Shown: piece after piece, positions 21,444-29,398 of the stretch
Numbering within the stretch: position 1 is the stretch's first letter
How the letters are laid out: each line of letters opens with the position of its first letter
Assembly: GCA_018398765.1 (NCBI GenBank)
Contig: JAHBMJ010001359.1
Span: 2,501-31,898 of the forward strand
From: Chromera velia
Lineage: Eukaryota > Sar > Chromeraceae
Direction: 5' to 3'
DNA length: 29,398 bases
Notes under the pieces: model-generated
Told to the model about the DNA's origin: nothing
Seen by the model: only the letters and a program-made list of their open reading frames with translations
Database searches by the model: none
Program-made: the position numbers and the translations under genes

Positions 21444-22902
21444 CCCTTTTTCTTTCTTCACTTGAACTCTTTGCTGTCTGCCCGCTCACCGACCTCCCAG
21501 GGTTCCACAACTGCAACTTTCCGGGTGACCTTCACGGGAACAGCTGCAGCACTCACAGTCACTCCATTCAACAGCACATGGATGTAAATAGAGAGCATGA
21601 CAGCCAGGCAGCAAGGTGTCCATGAAACAGTGTTACGAACCGCAGGGCGGGAGCTGGCAGCAATGAATTTCCACACGACAACTTCAGAGAGAAAGGAGAG
21701 AACATTGGAAGGAAGAACGTCTCTGCCGCGGCTTGGCTGAAACGATCAACGCGCGGGCCTCTGGTGGTTTGTCTTTGTGGTGCAGCGGCACACCTCCAGT
21801 CTTGTGTTTTGTCTTTTCCAGAAAGAAGATGTTAAGCTGCACTTTCTGTTTTCTGTTCGGCCCAGTGTGAAAGCTTCGGAACGATCCTTCTTCTTGCGCT
21901 CAGAGCTGCAGACTGGCCGCTCTCTCTCCTCTTTGTCTTTCCGCTTCATTTCTCTCTCACACGCAGGCACAGGCACACACACACACGCGCGCGCCAAGAG
22001 AGACACACAACACGGACCTTCTGTCTCGAGATTTTTCTTCGCCACTGCGACTGGCACAATGGCATTGGTCTTTTTCTTGGTTTCCTCGGTCTTGTTCTGA
22101 GTCTCCTCAACCCCCTCGACTGGCTTCTCCTTTTCGCTTTCCACTGGAGTCTTCTCAATGTTCTCCAAAGAATCGATAGGCTCAATGAGAGACACGGCCG
22201 GCTGCTCCTCCACAGGAATTCTCGAGAGACTTCCTGTTTCCTGTCCTGCACCACAGTGACGATCACGCACGACATTTAAATTGAATTATTGTATCCACAA
22301 GCCCTGTGGGTGGGTTAATCACATACGTGAGAAAAGGAAAATTATTCGATCCGATAAGAGAGGCACACCAATCCATGTGTTCAACTTGGACGCATACGAA
22401 AACATCGAGAGCCGCTTCTTCAAAAAGATCATTTCCTCTGCCCCCCTTCCATACTCTTGTGGTCTCCTTTTTTTCTCTCGACACATTGAAATCTTCCAAG
22501 TGAGTGTAGAGTGGGAGGGGACTACAAGTCAATTGCTTTTTTGACTCATTGTCTCCCGAATCTCTGCATTCCAGCCTGACCTGAGGACTTCATCAGCTTT
22601 CTGCGCGGTTCCTGGTCCCCGCAGAGTTTGTCGCCGTCCCTCATTTTCTCCCGTCTCCATCTGATGGGGTACACGCCGTCAATCAGACCGTCGTCTGTCT
22701 GGGTTGTGTTGTCCACTTCTGCAGTCTCTTCCTGCAGTGTGTTGGCTGAGGCATCCATCACCAGGAGGGAAGAGGACGAAGGCCGCCTTTTTCGGGAAAC
22801 GGGGAATTGAGATGGAGGGAGACTGAAGCCATCAGCAAAAGAGCACAGAAGTATTAAATAACAAACAGTGCCGTGCACGGCAAGAGCAAAGAACCGCCCC
22901 AT
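17151..22902 (-). CDS. Predicted plastid-targeted SOUL/heme-binding-domain protein, nine exons
   Basis: Minus-strand exons: 22902-22581, 22245-22018, 21543-21494, 20978-20916, 20515-20448, 20125-20050, 19760-19591, 19432-19138 and 18596-17151. They sum to 2718 nt (905 aa), with phases 1,1,0,0,2,0,2,0 all consistent. Residues 1-25 are a hydrophobic signal peptide ending ..SFADG, followed by FSLPPSQFP and a Ser/Arg-rich stretch; this is a bipartite complex-plastid leader. Residues about 55-200 are acidic and Glu/Lys/Thr-rich. Residues 201-326 are helical (EELLDEAPQILEELLNLL). Residues about 336-506 are a SOUL domain: ELRRYKPMVVARV, AFRKLSRYFEGSNQRRKKMEM, RTFSG and the C-terminal SSPLALPWLRRNEVAVKV. 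SOUL proteins bind heme or other tetrapyrroles. The last 400 residues are an acidic, coiled-coil-like tail that I do not recognise, with a helical segment around FFQWDDRAEELYCVARELY. Exon 3 could instead use a GTGAGC donor seven bases downstream, but then the next exon would be out of phase. Confidence 0.87.
20986..21013. repeat. (ATCC)n(ATCG)n compound microsatellite
   Basis: ATCC units are followed by ATCG units just upstream (minus-strand sense) of the exon 4 acceptor, within intron 3 of the SOUL gene. Confidence 0.9.
21410..21440. repeat. (CT)n microsatellite
   Basis: A CT run of about 30 bp lies in SOUL intron 3, downstream of exon 3 in the gene's direction. It reads (AG)n on the coding strand. 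Confidence 0.95.
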
Positions 22903-23625
22903 TGCGATGAAACGGAAGAACGATATTCTTTCTCTTCTCCTTCACAGTGAGCTTTGGCTGGAGAAGACGAAGCCAACTCGTGTTTCGAGTTTTGGAAGGC
23001 AGGGGCCGGATTTCGGAGTGACTACGGAAAATCAGCAAACCGCGAATTCGGAAGACCGTCTCTTCAGCAGAAACAAGCAAATCGCCTCTGTCCTTTCCGA
23101 CAGATCAAGATGATTTTGTTCTCGATGCGCAGGATGATTTTGTGAAAAGATTCAAAGCAATGTTTGCAGTTTGAAAAAGCCAAATCAGTCTGAAATCCTC
23201 TGAAGTCTGACTCAGTGTCACGAGACGGCTTTCTCAGAAAAATTCCCTTTTCCGGACCATTGAAAGAGGTCCCGGAAAGTGCTTTTTTTTGCAATGGGGC
23301 ACAGAAATCACTGCGATCTCGCGGTCGGCGGACCGGATCTTGAGAGCCAGACCAGTACCTGTTTGTAGTGTATGCTGCATATTCTGCGACTTGCTGCTGC
23401 ACCTGTGACTGCATTGACCTGCTTTTGCTGCTTTTGTGGGTCTGTTCTGTGCTGATCTTAGAAGCATTCGCGTTTCCAACGTTACATTCAGGCAAAAGAA
23501 AGGAGACGGCTGTTTTCCCGCCCCAGACCGGACACTCTCGATCATCGTAGACAGACGTCCTTCTTTTAATTTTTTTTGTGCCCTCCGGCTTTCACTTCGC
23601 AGTAGTACTTGTTTGAGCCAAAAGG
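22903..23625. promoter_or_regulatory. 723-bp head-to-head spacer, putative bidirectional promoter
   Basis: The SOUL gene starts at 22902 on the minus strand and the DHX15-like gene at 23626 on the plus strand, so both promoters and 5' leaders must share this interval. No convincing TATA box was assigned. A minus-strand open frame at 23495-23064 has no recognisable domain and is not called. Coregulation of the two genes is possible but is only inferred from their arrangement. Confidence 0.55.

Positions 23626-29398
<5,773 letters not shown>

Noticed and set aside
21458-21676. 72-aa minus-strand frame including a hydrophobic segment as a separate small membrane protein
   Set aside because: Only 50 nt of it (21543-21494) fits the SOUL gene as exon 3; the hydrophobic part is upstream intron sequence before a GCTGCAG acceptor.
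23064-23495. 143-aa minus-strand open frame between the two divergent genes
   Set aside because: No recognisable domain, and it lies in the putative shared promoter region. It could be an upstream exon, but nothing supports splicing to the SOUL start.

Overview
The window is nuclear DNA of an intron-rich eukaryote. The three host genes have short exons, introns of 150-880 bp and many microsatellites. One gene product starts with a signal peptide followed by a Ser/Arg-rich stretch, which is the bipartite leader expected in algae with a complex (secondary) plastid. Another is a sperm-tail PG-rich repeat (STPGR) protein, a family tied to cilia and flagella. Together these suggest a flagellate-forming complex-plastid alga; a chromerid-like alveolate would fit, but that assignment is inference.

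Layout. Positions 1-1224 hold degenerate tandem repeats and low-complexity DNA with no supported gene. Positions 1225 to about 7300 hold a minus-strand Ty3/gypsy chromovirus LTR retrotransposon with two LTRs, a tRNA-Met-like primer-binding site, gag with a zinc knuckle, protease, reverse transcriptase, RNase H, integrase and a C-terminal chromodomain. All coding parts lie in one reading frame, interrupted by eight in-frame stops and no frameshift. Positions 7300-8330 are intergenic and carry a strong G-quadruplex motif. Positions 8331-11324 (+) encode a 416-aa STPGR protein in six exons. Positions 11325-17150 are a gene-free convergent intergenic region with an AT-rich island (about 12.6-13.35 kb) and several microsatellites. 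Positions 22902-17151 (-) encode a predicted plastid-targeted 905-aa SOUL/heme-binding-domain protein in nine exons with a very long acidic tail. Positions 22903-23625 form a 723-bp head-to-head spacer. From 23626 (+) to the window edge lies a DHX15/Prp43-type DEAH-box RNA helicase, with eleven exons visible and the C-terminal half outside the window.

The three host genes do not form a pathway: one is a predicted flagellar structural protein, one a predicted plastid heme or tetrapyrrole binder, and one a spliceosome and ribosome-biogenesis helicase. The most unusual shared property is in the introns. Of 24 reconstructed 5' splice sites, 15 have C at +3 (GTCNG) and all 24 have G at +5, while 20 of 23 acceptors read GCAG. 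Several microsatellites begin or end exactly at these splice motifs. I did not find a recognisable novel multi-gene system. The strongest leads are the unusual splice-site grammar, the transition-only decay of the retroelement, and the architecture of the SOUL protein.
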